A stretch of 64,000 bases of DNA from Fabrea salina. Lineage: Eukaryota; Ciliophora; Heterotrichea; Heterotrichida; Fabreidae. The notes beneath the pieces are model-generated. The model did not search any database. It had not been told where the DNA came from and worked only from the letters and a program-made list of their open reading frames with translations. Positions 48,043 through 55,755 of the stretch are shown in pieces. Position 1 is the first letter of the stretch. Each line of letters opens with the position of its first letter. The DNA is taken from assembly GCA_022984795.1 (NCBI GenBank), contig JALIHJ010000015.1:186001-250000 (forward strand), read 5' to 3'. Made by a program: the position numbers and the translations under genes.

Positions 48043-49278
48043 ATGAGTTGGAAGCACAAGAACGCCCAAGGGGCTCCTCCAGGAGCAGGAGGTCAAAAAA
48101 GGTTATTTATTCCTTCCACCCACACACAGTTCAACGACATTAAAAGGCGGAAACTACTTACAGGAGTGGAACCTATCAGACCTTGCCAACATCCAGGATT
48201 TGACTCTGAAACTCTGGAACTTATGAAAATAGAAAAGGAAAAGAATGAACTCGAACGCCAAAAAATCCTTAACTACGCCACTTACGAACGAGCAGTTCCC
48301 AAAACAAACTTCACTCGCAAAAAACAACTCCTCTCCACTGAAGAACTCCAACTTCAAGAAATCCAAAACCGACCTAAGTTCAAAGCCAGACCTGTGCCTA
48401 GATCGCATAAGAGCCCCAACATGCTTACAAAGAACTCCAGCAAACACCCCACTATTCCTCAAGGGTTTAACTTCTCTACCTCAACTCCCAACCGCCACCT
48501 AGCAGAGGACTCGCCCATTCCTAAGTGCCAGAAGTCTTTTGAAACCCCTCCTTTCAAGGCTAGGTCAGTTCCTGACTTTTCCAACCCTTTCACGCCTACT
48601 AAGTCTACTTCCTCCACCAAAGTCAAAGAATTCAAACTCCACACTGAACAACGCGGAGCTACCAAGCACGAACTCTTCCAAGAACAAATACAAAACGAAA
48701 TCAGGAGTCTAAACGAACTCCGCAACTTCAAAGCTGCCCCAGCACCAGCTTTCACACCTCCCACGAAACTATCAACATTTTCGCCGTCTTCTGAAAAAGG
48801 GTCGCAAAATTCCTCACAAAGTTCTTTTAAAGCCAAACCGATGCCTGATTTTTCCAAGCCTTTCATTCCCACTTTGGACAGAGAACCTATTTCAGTCATG
48901 GACATTGAACTCAACACTGACAGGCGGGCTGAAGAAAGGCAGCTCTTCGAAGAGAAACTAAGAGAAAAGGATAGGATCCAACAACAACTGCGCGAAGCCG
49001 AAGCCCTCAAACAGGTTCAGCTCGAGCAACAGCAAATGGAACAAATCAGAAAGTCAATGGAGTTCAAAGCCCGACCTATGCCTAGTTACAACTACTTCCA
49101 CTGCTTCAAAAGCAACGAGGAACTAACAGTGCCCCAGTCCCCTATGCTGCAGACTCAGTTGCGCTTTGGCGAAAACAAAGACCCCAACATACGTTCATTT
49201 TACTCAGACCAAAGCACCCACCCTACAAACGAGTCTTATATGAACATTGAAGACGAAGACACCGAAATGGCATTGTAA
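48043..49278 (+). CDS. TPX2-like microtubule-associated protein
   Basis: The start is the ATG at 48043; a TTG nine codons earlier is discounted. The 411-residue protein has repeated TPX2-type motifs: FKARPVPRSHKSP, FKARSVPDFSNPFTP, FKAAPAPAFTPP, FKAKPMPDFSKPFIPTLD and FKARPMPSYNYF. Between them are helices such as FKLHTEQRGATKHELFQEQI and IELNTDRRAEERQLFEEKLR. Each F-K-A-x-P-x-P plus helix is the repeating unit of the TPX2 C-terminal domain, which binds tubulin and activates microtubule nucleation. No Aurora-binding N terminus is evident. It is a candidate spindle or cortical microtubule factor. Confidence 0.83.
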   Translation: MSWKHKNAQGAPPGAGGQKRLFIPSTHTQFNDIKRRKLLTGVEPIRPCQHPGFDSETLELMKIEKEKNELERQKILNYATYERAVPKTNFTRKKQLLSTEELQLQEIQNRPKFKARPVPRSHKSPNMLTKNSSKHPTIPQGFNFSTSTPNRHLAEDSPIPKCQKSFETPPFKARSVPDFSNPFTPTKSTSSTKVKEFKLHTEQRGATKHELFQEQIQNEIRSLNELRNFKAAPAPAFTPPTKLSTFSPSSEKGSQNSSQSSFKAKPMPDFSKPFIPTLDREPISVMDIELNTDRRAEERQLFEEKLREKDRIQQQLREAEALKQVQLEQQQMEQIRKSMEFKARPMPSYNYFHCFKSNEELTVPQSPMLQTQLRFGENKDPNIRSFYSDQSTHPTNESYMNIEDEDTEMAL

Positions 49279-49290
49279 AGATTAAATAAT

Positions 49291-49848
49291 TTAAGAGAAT
49301 CTGGTATTATTTTTAAACCAACTAGTATAAGCAGCCGAACCAAAAGAAACATCTTGATCCTTAGCCAAAAGAAGTCTGAGTTTTTCGAAGTTTTCTTGGT
49401 TTTTAAAGGACGGAGTGGAGTCGCACTCAGATAACTCGTTACTAGGCAAGTTCGTACTGGCACTTCCACAAGAGTCGCTTTCGTTGGGTTCGTTACGCTT
49501 GGCACGGAAAAAAGGCGTTGAGATGTTTTCTCTTCTAGGTTGTTCTTTCTTGGCAACTTCCGATTTTTGAGGCTTGCGTCGAGCGCGCGGAAGAGGGGGC
49601 TTGAAAGAACTTGTGTTCTTTTTGGGAGTTATTGCTGGAAGGGCCCTTGGAGTGTGGCTTTTCGGAGGGCACACTGGAAGGAGTTTTGGAGTGGACTTAC
49701 CTGAATACCGCATATTAGAGAAGGGGTCTGACCTTGATTGTGATTTGCCGTGTTTTGCGGACTGGGGCATGCGCATTTCTGCGAATTTGGGAAGGTGGTT
49801 TGTCTGTATGGTCAAACTTGCAGCCTTTCTTTTGCGTATGTTTTGCAT
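49291..49848 (-). CDS. Basic, probably disordered protein
   Basis: A 185-residue, Lys/Pro/Ser-rich protein with no hydrophobic core: RKRKAASLTIQTNHLPKFAE at the N terminus, PKKNTSSFKPPLPRARRK in the middle. A short helix FEKLRLLLAKDQDVSF lies near the C terminus. No family is recognised. The composition suggests a nucleic-acid- or microtubule-associated linker. It is convergent with the TPX2-like gene (12 nt between stops). The upstream 110 nt (49849-49958) show nothing recognisable. Confidence 0.58.
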   Translation of the reverse strand: MQNIRKRKAASLTIQTNHLPKFAEMRMPQSAKHGKSQSRSDPFSNMRYSGKSTPKLLPVCPPKSHTPRALPAITPKKNTSSFKPPLPRARRKPQKSEVAKKEQPRRENISTPFFRAKRNEPNESDSCGSASTNLPSNELSECDSTPSFKNQENFEKLRLLLAKDQDVSFGSAAYTSWFKNNTRFS

Positions 49849-49958
49849 GATTAAAATAATGGGCGGTGTGTTTTACTTAGTTTGAGTTTGATTAAAACTT
49901 AGGGTCTTAGATCAGGATTGGTGACTGATAAGAACATTTATATAACAGAATTAGTTAG

Positions 49959-50789
49959 TTACCTAACGAACTTTTCTAGGTTCAAGGTGTTAGCTTGGAG
50001 AATTTGTCTTTCCAAAAACAACTCAAAAGCTTCTTCTAAAGCAGAGGAGTTAAGGGTGTCTCTCTCGTCTTCAGAAGCTTCAAACACAGCTTGTCTACCA
50101 AAATCTTCAATACCAACTTCAATTAAGCTTTCAGCGTAGTTTTCTATAGCTACTTCCCAGCCTGCTTCGTTGATTACTTCACTGCAGAGTTCAGGAAGTA
50201 AGTGGTTGTTGAGGAAGTTGTTGGTGTTTCCTTCGTAGATGTACGAGCCAGCTTGCTCTTGAATAGCTGCTTTTGCTACGCCTTCAACCATTGAGTCTGC
50301 TACTCCATCAGAGTACTTTTCCACTAACTGGGCAAAGGGGTCTAGTTTTCCAGTAGTTATTTTTTCTTGGGTTTTTTCTCTTAAGTAGTTGTCGCTTATG
50401 TTTTTAACTGCTTCTTTAGCCACAGTTGAAGCTAGGCTTTCAGTGATTTGTTTTTGGACTTCTTCTGCTATTGCTTCTGCTAGTTGTTGCGTTCCAGACT
50501 GAAAGTAAGAGTTAACTACAGAAGACACTAGTTCTGGGAGTTTTGAGTCTATGTAGTTTTCAACAAGGTCTTTTGAAAGGTAAGCACTGGCAGAGTGGTC
50601 TTCAGGAGTTAGCTTGGTTCGGAAGTCTGGAGTGTCGTTAGTTTCCAAAGGGTTGGTTTGGGTGAACTGTTCTTGCTTAGTTTGTGAGTTAAAAGGCAGT
50701 GAGTTGAAAGGTACCCCGAAAGGAAAGCTTCCGTTTGCAGGCATTGGAACTGGAAAAGGTATATAGTATATTCCAGGTTGGTTATTCAT
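49959..50789 (-). CDS. Acidic helical protein of unknown function
   Basis: A 276-residue acidic protein. The N-terminal 45 residues are Pro/Phe/Asn/Gln-rich and low complexity (YYIPFPVPMPANGSFPFGV). The rest is a series of amphipathic helices (LPELVSSVVNSYFQSGTQQ, LAEAIAEEVQKQITESLAS, WEVAIENYAESLIEVGIEDF). No motif is recognised. Its ATG lies inside the last codons of the upstream gene on the same strand; the two coding regions share 8 nt in different frames. Confidence 0.62.
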   Translation of the reverse strand: MNNQPGIYYIPFPVPMPANGSFPFGVPFNSLPFNSQTKQEQFTQTNPLETNDTPDFRTKLTPEDHSASAYLSKDLVENYIDSKLPELVSSVVNSYFQSGTQQLAEAIAEEVQKQITESLASTVAKEAVKNISDNYLREKTQEKITTGKLDPFAQLVEKYSDGVADSMVEGVAKAAIQEQAGSYIYEGNTNNFLNNHLLPELCSEVINEAGWEVAIENYAESLIEVGIEDFGRQAVFEASEDERDTLNSSALEEAFELFLERQILQANTLNLEKFVR

Positions 50790-51105
50790 TATTAGTTATT
50801 ATTTCGGGGTCGTATTTGTGCATGAGCTTCTTTACATATTTATCTTTGGCCCACTTAACAGGTAGTGAAGCTAGAACTCCTATTCCAAAAGGCATAACTC
50901 CGACTAACCCTAAGAAGACTTTTCCTTTAACTCCGTTTTGGACTGCTTTCCAGAAGTCAGGGTGCTGTGCAAACAAGTACTGAGGACCTAGTCCGAACAT
51001 GCTTCCAAAAACAGCAACGTAGCCTCTTTCCTTTCTGTAGCCGTCGAGTCGTTGTAGTTCGTCCAGAGTGAAGTCGTCAATGTGTTCTTCAATCCACTTG
51101 TCCAT
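50782..51105 (-). CDS. Small membrane protein
   Basis: A 107-residue protein with an acidic N terminus (WIEEHIDDFTLDELQRL), a glycine-rich hydrophobic stretch GYVAVFGSMFGLGPQYLF and a clearer membrane segment VFLGLVGVMPFGIGVLASLP. A basic helix and a short tail ending NNE follow. The family is unknown. The last 8 nt (ATGAATAA on the coding strand) also contain the start codon of the gene at 49959-50789. Confidence 0.62.
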   Translation of the reverse strand: MDKWIEEHIDDFTLDELQRLDGYRKERGYVAVFGSMFGLGPQYLFAQHPDFWKAVQNGVKGKVFLGLVGVMPFGIGVLASLPVKWAKDKYVKKLMHKYDPEIITNNE

Positions 51106-51114
51106 TTTATTAGT

Positions 51115-51555
51115 TTAATGAGACCTTTTAGGCGAAGTTTCTCGCATTGAGTCAACAGTACTAGTGTGGAAACTAGCACTTATAGGGCGGTTGGGTTTTT
51201 TTTTGTGCTTTTTAAGCATGCCGTCTACGTCTTCTTCAGATAAGATACTTGAGTGTGACAAGACAAATGACTTGAGGTCGTTATAACCTTTGTTATTTAC
51301 GCTTGTAGGAACAGAAGGCCTTGGCATGGACGACTTGCGAAACATGGGGTTTCTAGTAGTCTTTTTCACTTGGCTGATGGAGTTAGTCCTTTGGTTTTGC
51401 TTCAACGGCTTTACTTTTGGAGTCTTTAACTGCGAAAAAGGAAGGATCTTCTGCTGGTAGATTTTAGCGGCCTGTTGGAATTCTTTACTTTTGGGTCTGT
51501 GGGGGGTCTTGTTTTTGAGTAAGCCTAGTTTTTGAACAAAAATCAAGTCCGTCAT
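51115..51555 (-). CDS. Basic protein of unknown function
   Basis: A 146-residue, Lys/Pro/Ser-rich protein. FQQAAKIYQQKILPFSQLK and a C-terminal segment SHSSILSEEDVDGMLKKHKK are the only parts with regular pattern. No domain is recognised. It sits in a tight same-strand series with SURF1 (18 nt upstream) and the small membrane protein gene (9 nt downstream). Confidence 0.56.
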   Translation of the reverse strand: MTDLIFVQKLGLLKNKTPHRPKSKEFQQAAKIYQQKILPFSQLKTPKVKPLKQNQRTNSISQVKKTTRNPMFRKSSMPRPSVPTSVNNKGYNDLKSFVLSHSSILSEEDVDGMLKKHKKKPNRPISASFHTSTVDSMRETSPKRSH

Positions 51556-51573
51556 AATAAATATAATGGCTTA

Positions 51574-52296
51574 TTAAAGTCTTCCTTTGAGAATTAAGAT
51601 GTTAAATGCAATGCAAATTGCTGCACTGCTGAACCAAAACAACGAGTAGCCTAAGTGTGTCTCAGGCATTATTGTGAAGCTGGAGAACTCACTCTTCACA
51701 CTTCTTATGGGAACTTCTGGGAAGTCTTCTTCTTGGTAAACTACTCTGTTTCTGCTGAAGTTAACTTCTTGAAGAACTTTGTGTTTGGCTTCTGGGTTTT
51801 CTAACCCTGAGTACTCAGCCATTCCTTCAGGGTCTATGTAGTACCACTCGCCCAAAGCACTGCTGTTTTCAGGAACGAACTTGGACTTTTCTTCTTTTGG
51901 CCTGAGAATCCCTTCTACTTCTACTTCGCCTTGGGGTCTGTATTCTTGCTTGCCCTTCATGTCTCTAGGAATCCACCCCCTGTTAACTAGAATTCCTTGT
52001 TTGCCTTTTATAAGCAAAGGTGTGATTACTCGGTACCCGTTCATTTCTTCGTACTTCCTGAGCATAAGCATTTCTTTGGAGTGGTCAAAGGTTCCTTTTG
52101 TCTTTACAGGCAAGTAGTCGTACTCTTTTTCAGTAGGAAGAGGCACTGATATAGGCTCTGGGTCTTTTTCTAAGTGCTGACTTCTTTCTTGGATAAGGTT
52201 TTCCTTCCAATTTTTCCTTCTGAGCTGCCAAAAACCTCCTCGCAAACACATCAAAGCCCCACCTCCAAAAATCCCAGTAACTATTACTTTTTTCAT
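51574..52296 (-). CDS. SURF1: SURF1, cytochrome c oxidase assembly factor
   Basis: The ATG at 52294-52296 gives 240 residues; a TTG nine codons further upstream is not a likely start. An N-terminal membrane segment (VIVTGIFGGGALMCLRGGFW) is followed by the SURF1 domain: WQLRRKNWKENLIQER, VKTKGTFDHSKEMLMLRKY, GYRVITPLLI and GILVNRGWIP. A second membrane helix lies near the C terminus, after PETHLGYSLFWFSSAAI. GILVNRGWIP and HLGY-x-x-x-W/F are family hallmarks. SURF1 helps insert heme a during complex IV assembly in the inner mitochondrial membrane. Confidence 0.93.
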   Translation of the reverse strand: MKKVIVTGIFGGGALMCLRGGFWQLRRKNWKENLIQERSQHLEKDPEPISVPLPTEKEYDYLPVKTKGTFDHSKEMLMLRKYEEMNGYRVITPLLIKGKQGILVNRGWIPRDMKGKQEYRPQGEVEVEGILRPKEEKSKFVPENSSALGEWYYIDPEGMAEYSGLENPEAKHKVLQEVNFSRNRVVYQEEDFPEVPIRSVKSEFSSFTIMPETHLGYSLFWFSSAAICIAFNILILKGRL

Positions 52297-52309
52297 TTTA
52301 TTAGTTAAG

Positions 52310-52813
52310 TTATAAACTCTCAACTGACTTCTGAGCCAACCTACGAACCTTCCTTAGATAAGTATCTCGGCTATCTCTGTACTCTACGGCAGCATCTACA
52401 TTGGCAGGGGAATCCAGATTTGGATCATTAAGCATTGAAACTACACTGTGTAGGATAGACTCCACTCCCAGAATAGGTCGCCACCTTTCGTCAGCGGACT
52501 CTAAAGAGTTGAACTCGTCTTCACCAGGAGGATGCAAAATAGAAATACACACTCGTCCATCAGGGTATATGTTTGGATGCCACATTTCAGTTTTAAAGCG
52601 CATCTCTGGCGGGCTGTTAGGGTAGTCGTTCGGGAAGTGGATTGCAGCCATGAAAAACCCCCCTTCAAAAGGAGTGTCTTCGGGGCCTGTGAAGCAAACT
52701 GACCACTCAAACCAGTTGTCGTTTTCCAACCCAATAGAAAACCCAATATCCTCGTTCTGAACTAACTCTTTGAATTCGGACTGAAGCCGCCCAACTGCGA
52801 AGTTTTCCACCAT
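52310..52813 (-). CDS. UBE2G: Ubiquitin-conjugating enzyme E2 G (UBC7/UBE2G type)
   Basis: A 167-residue UBC fold. WFEWSVCFTGPEDTPFEGG, FPNDYPNSPPEMRFKTEMWH and PNIYPDGRVCISILHPPGED are present, with the catalytic Cys in GRVCISIL. The acidic insertion EDEFNSLESADERW after the catalytic Cys is diagnostic of the Ubc7/UBE2G and Cdc34 branch. WRPILGVESILHSVVSMLND and NVDAA follow. These E2s build Lys48 chains, notably in ER-associated degradation. There is no C-terminal Cdc34-like tail, so the UBE2G assignment is preferred. It lies 13 nt upstream of SURF1 on the same strand. Confidence 0.95.
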   Translation of the reverse strand: MVENFAVGRLQSEFKELVQNEDIGFSIGLENDNWFEWSVCFTGPEDTPFEGGFFMAAIHFPNDYPNSPPEMRFKTEMWHPNIYPDGRVCISILHPPGEDEFNSLESADERWRPILGVESILHSVVSMLNDPNLDSPANVDAAVEYRDSRDTYLRKVRRLAQKSVESL

Positions 52814-52822
52814 TTTAATTGA

Positions 52823-53206
52823 TTATAGGAGAGTAGCTCCAAAAATTGAGAAAAGCTTCATTACTGTGAAGGTGTTCAGAAGCGCGTTCTGGGGCTCTGA
52901 AAGCGCTGGGTTGTAAACCACCAGTATCATGAAAGCAATCAGTAGACTCAGGAACATCCTTCCTCCTTTCATGTTCATCACTACTTGCAGACTAGCTGCT
53001 ATGAGACTTGCCCCTGCAACCAAGGTAACTATCCTGCTGTTTTGCTCGGTTAGGTCAGTTGGGAGGTACTTGCCTATTTTTAGCTTGGTGTTGAGGCGGG
53101 AGTACTCTTGGGAAACTTCTTTTGACTTTGTGTCTGCGTTGAATAGCAAACCAGCTCCTATCCAAAGAATTGCGCTCACTAGCAAGACTCTGCCGATTAA
53201 GTTCAT
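52823..53206 (-). CDS. Four-helix membrane protein (HR-lesion-inducing / DoxX-like)
   Basis: A 127-residue protein with four hydrophobic segments: LIGRVLLVSAILWIGAGLLF, IVTLVAGASLIAASLQVVM, MFLSLLIAFMILVVYNPAL and NTFTVMKLFSIFGATLL. The first segment begins G-R-V-L-L, like the DoxX fold and the plant HR-like lesion-inducing family. The helix order also fits, with a short hydrophilic loop carrying LGKYLPTDL-like residues (KIGKYLPTDL). The assignment is tentative. The location is probably ER or another internal membrane. It is divergent from PARG across 45 nt. Confidence 0.65.
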   Translation of the reverse strand: MNLIGRVLLVSAILWIGAGLLFNADTKSKEVSQEYSRLNTKLKIGKYLPTDLTEQNSRIVTLVAGASLIAASLQVVMNMKGGRMFLSLLIAFMILVVYNPALSEPQNALLNTFTVMKLFSIFGATLL

Positions 53207-53251
53207 ATTTATTAATAGAAGGTTCTACTTATAATTAATCTGTTCATTTCT

Positions 53252-54571
53252 ATGCAGAGTAAACTCAACGATTTCTTCAGACTCAAGCACAAAGACTCAG
53301 CTGCACTTAGACTTCCAAACCACACTGGGGAACTGTGGAAGTTCGCACAGCCTAGACTCCTAATGATTGCAACTACACAAAACCACAAAGACCAAATACT
53401 CGAAACTATCTCTGACTTAGTTTCCAAAACCAGAATTTGTTTTAGACACCAAGTTAACTTAAACGCCCTAAACCAGTTCCTTTCACAGAAAACTAAAGAA
53501 GAAGTGCTTGACTTTTTTTGCAGAGTCGCTACTTTTGCACTTGAAGTCGACTTTTTGTTCCCAAACGGAGTTCCAATGCTATTGCAGCGTTCCAACACCA
53601 AGGCTGACCTTTCTCTGCAGCAAGTTAGGTGCCTTTTGGCACTGATGTTTTTTTGCTGCTTTCCTAAACAAGAAAAGTCCTATGACCTTCCTAAACGCTA
53701 TCACTTTTACGAGTTGTTCACTGAAAACCGGAAGCCTACTTGGGTTAAATTGGCTAAACTCCAGTGCGTTTATAACTACTTTTCGCGCGAAGTCCAACTC
53801 AACCAAAAGATCACTTTTAAAAGGAACTACTTAGCAGGCTCTTTGAACTGGAGTAACTGCTCTAAGGAACTGAGTGAGGTAACTATAGAGGAATCCCAGA
53901 CTTCCACGGAAGAACTCAGGGACAAGCTCATGGTGGACTATGCAAACTGCTATATAGGAGGAGGAGTGCTTTCAGCAGGAGCTGTTCAAGAAGAAATAAT
54001 GTTTTTGAAATTAGTAGAGCCTATTGTAAGCTTGCTGTTTACTGAGAAGCTTTTGGATAACGAAGCCTTAGTAATCATAGGAACCCAGAGGTACAACGAA
54101 ACAATAGGCTATTCAAACACCTTTAACTGGAAAAGTGACTTTGTAGAGGGGTTTTCTCTGGACGAACAGGGAAGAGCAAACAGCCACTTAACTTGTATAG
54201 ACGCTTTGAACTATTCTGGGAAGGAGTGGACTCAGTACCAAGCAAACTCCATTCAAAGAGAACTCCAAAAAGCCTACGTAGGGTTCATGAGCGAAGGAGA
54301 CGCTAAAGAAGTAGTAGCTGGCAGGTGGGGTTGTGGTGTTTTTGCAGGAGACGACCAGTTGAAGTTCTTAATTCAGTGGCTTGCAGCTTCAGCACTGTCG
54401 AAGAACCTGTACTTCTTGCCTTGGGACATGGCTAACTTAGACCAGCTCAGAATGATAGTAAGTGTTCTGAAAGGCCAAACTGTAGACAGAATTACTAACT
54501 TGCTTTTTAATATGGGCAGAGTGCAAAAAGGAGGTGTCTTCCAAAGAGTCATTGAAATGCTTATGCAATAA
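53252..54571 (+). CDS. PARG: Poly(ADP-ribose) glycohydrolase (PARG)
   Basis: A 439-residue protein. The PARG catalytic loop is DYANCYIGGGVLSAGAVQEE near residues 230-250. It has the GGG...QEE signature whose second Glu is catalytic. Supporting segments include RYNETIGYSNTFNW and GRWGCGVFAGDDQLKFLIQW (the conserved GxWGCG-x-F-x-G-D region). The helical accessory domain precedes it (CLLALMFFCCFPK). PARG removes poly(ADP-ribose) chains from proteins after DNA damage. The protein is short, the catalytic core only, as in other protists. The tRNA-like gene lies 12 nt beyond its stop on the other strand. Confidence 0.95.
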   Translation: MQSKLNDFFRLKHKDSAALRLPNHTGELWKFAQPRLLMIATTQNHKDQILETISDLVSKTRICFRHQVNLNALNQFLSQKTKEEVLDFFCRVATFALEVDFLFPNGVPMLLQRSNTKADLSLQQVRCLLALMFFCCFPKQEKSYDLPKRYHFYELFTENRKPTWVKLAKLQCVYNYFSREVQLNQKITFKRNYLAGSLNWSNCSKELSEVTIEESQTSTEELRDKLMVDYANCYIGGGVLSAGAVQEEIMFLKLVEPIVSLLFTEKLLDNEALVIIGTQRYNETIGYSNTFNWKSDFVEGFSLDEQGRANSHLTCIDALNYSGKEWTQYQANSIQRELQKAYVGFMSEGDAKEVVAGRWGCGVFAGDDQLKFLIQWLAASALSKNLYFLPWDMANLDQLRMIVSVLKGQTVDRITNLLFNMGRVQKGGVFQRVIEMLMQ

Positions 54572-54576
54572 TAACT

Positions 54577-54581
54577 AAAAA
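54577..54581 (-). terminator. Pol III-type T5 terminator after the tRNA-like gene
   Basis: A run of five T on the minus strand starts 2 nt (G, then A on plus) beyond the discriminator position of the tRNA-like gene, fitting RNA polymerase III termination. Confidence 0.6.
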
Positions 54582-54582
54582 G

Positions 54583-54651
54583 TCTCCCGAGTAAGCTTCG
54601 AACTTACATTTCCTGGGTCTAGCCAGGCGTGCTACCTTACACCATCGGGAG
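54583..54651 (-). tRNA. tRNA-like gene with aberrant loops (tRNA-Gln-like, possibly degenerate)
   Basis: On the minus strand 69 nt fold as a cloverleaf. The acceptor stem is CTCCCGA/TCGGGAG (7 bp). The D arm is GTGT-AAGGTA-GCAC. The anticodon stem is CCTGG/CCAGG, and the T arm GTAAG-TTCGAAG-CTTAC. The discriminator is A. Box B (GTTCGAAGC) is good, and a T5 terminator follows. The lead TGGTGTAA-GG-TAGCAC resembles eukaryotic tRNA-Gln. However, the D loop is two bases short, the variable loop has four bases, and the anticodon loop has six (CTAGAC) so no anticodon can be assigned cleanly. It is either a decaying tRNA or an unusual functional one. Confidence 0.7.
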
Positions 54652-54693
54652 TGTTAACTTACTTTTGTGTCGATTTAACTTTTTATATACTAA

Positions 54694-55746
54694 TTAAGCT
54701 GCTAAGTCGTAGTCCTCCTGTGAGTAGTATTCTGACAACAATCTGTAGAGGTAAGAAGGGTTGTGGCCCCCAATGTTAGTGATGTAGAGCGACACTAACT
54801 CTGGAGGAATGTAGTCAAAAGCAGGCACACTTACGTTTACGTTCTCAGCAATGTCGTTTCCTGGGATTTCAGATATAAGTGCTGGTGAAAAGCCTTCGTT
54901 GTAGGTGTCTTGGTCAAAAGGGTACAAAGGAGACAGTTTGTAGAGACCACACGCCACCAAAACTGGCACTGAGTGGGCTTGGGCAGCTAAGCAAACTCCG
55001 TAAGTCCCTGAAAAGGTCAGAAGTCCCCCGTTGGCCATAAGGGCGTGGGTGCCTATAATTACTTTGTTGACTCTGGACATCAAAGCGTAAACTGCGGAGT
55101 CAGGAATTAAAGTAGCAGCTATGTTCTTTTCAGAGAGGTTCTTAGCCATCATGTGGCCTCTGAAGTGAGGAGCAGCTTCAGCTACAATGACTTCGAAGTT
55201 TCTGTCTTTTGCGCTTTCTAAAAAGCTTTCCACAGTGTCTGACTTTCCGTATGTAAGAATGACTTCGTTGGCGTGGATGTGCATAGGTGCTTGCTCACTA
55301 ATGGAGTCAATGTGCGACTCCAGCTCTTCTATGAGCAAACCTACTTCTAGCAAAATAGAGTTTTTAAGTTCTTGCAAACTGCCTACTTGGATTACGTCTT
55401 CTCGTATGTTGAGCAGCTGGGTCAAAGTGACATGGCGTGGCCGTGAAGCCCTTTTGGAGGTTAGGTCAACTCCTTTAGCAGTGCACTCTTCTCTGATTAT
55501 GTGGAGCACCCTCCGCACAACGTTGACTAAAGCTATTTCTAAAGGCAAGTACTGCGAAAGCTCGCGAGCGAAGGAGGTTAGCATGCTCACTAAGTCCTTA
55601 ACTTCTTTCTGGGACTTGAACTTCTGTTTGCCAATGGCTTTTTGGATGAACTCTGCTGTTTTCCTAACTAGTTCGAAGGTGCCTGTTTTGCCACTTCTTT
55701 TTAAAGAACGAATGAAGGAGTCGAAGTAAGAAGCCAAACCTTCCAT
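54694..55746 (-). CDS. EIF2B2: Translation initiation factor eIF2B subunit beta
   Basis: The start is set at 55746 (MEGLASYFDSFIRSLKRSG), which matches the eIF2B beta N terminus; the frame extends 68 codons upstream only as antisense of the RPP21 gene. The product has 350 residues. The Rossmann-like C-terminal half includes NEVILTYGKSDTVESFL, DRNFEVIVAEAAPHFRGH, SRVNKVIIGTHALMANGG and AHSVPVLVACGLYKLSPLYP. The final IPPELVSLYITNIGGHNPSY is diagnostic. eIF2B recycles eIF2 GTP and is the target of eIF2 alpha phosphorylation. The divergent RPP21 start codon is only 9 nt away. Confidence 0.93.
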   Translation of the reverse strand: MEGLASYFDSFIRSLKRSGKTGTFELVRKTAEFIQKAIGKQKFKSQKEVKDLVSMLTSFARELSQYLPLEIALVNVVRRVLHIIREECTAKGVDLTSKRASRPRHVTLTQLLNIREDVIQVGSLQELKNSILLEVGLLIEELESHIDSISEQAPMHIHANEVILTYGKSDTVESFLESAKDRNFEVIVAEAAPHFRGHMMAKNLSEKNIAATLIPDSAVYALMSRVNKVIIGTHALMANGGLLTFSGTYGVCLAAQAHSVPVLVACGLYKLSPLYPFDQDTYNEGFSPALISEIPGNDIAENVNVSVPAFDYIPPELVSLYITNIGGHNPSYLYRLLSEYYSQEDYDLAA

Positions 55747-55755
55747 AGTAAAACT

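Noticed and set aside
54583-54651. tRNA on the plus strand.
   Set aside because: The complement also folds into three arms, but the TTCGAAG T loop, box B and the T5 terminator fit only the minus strand.
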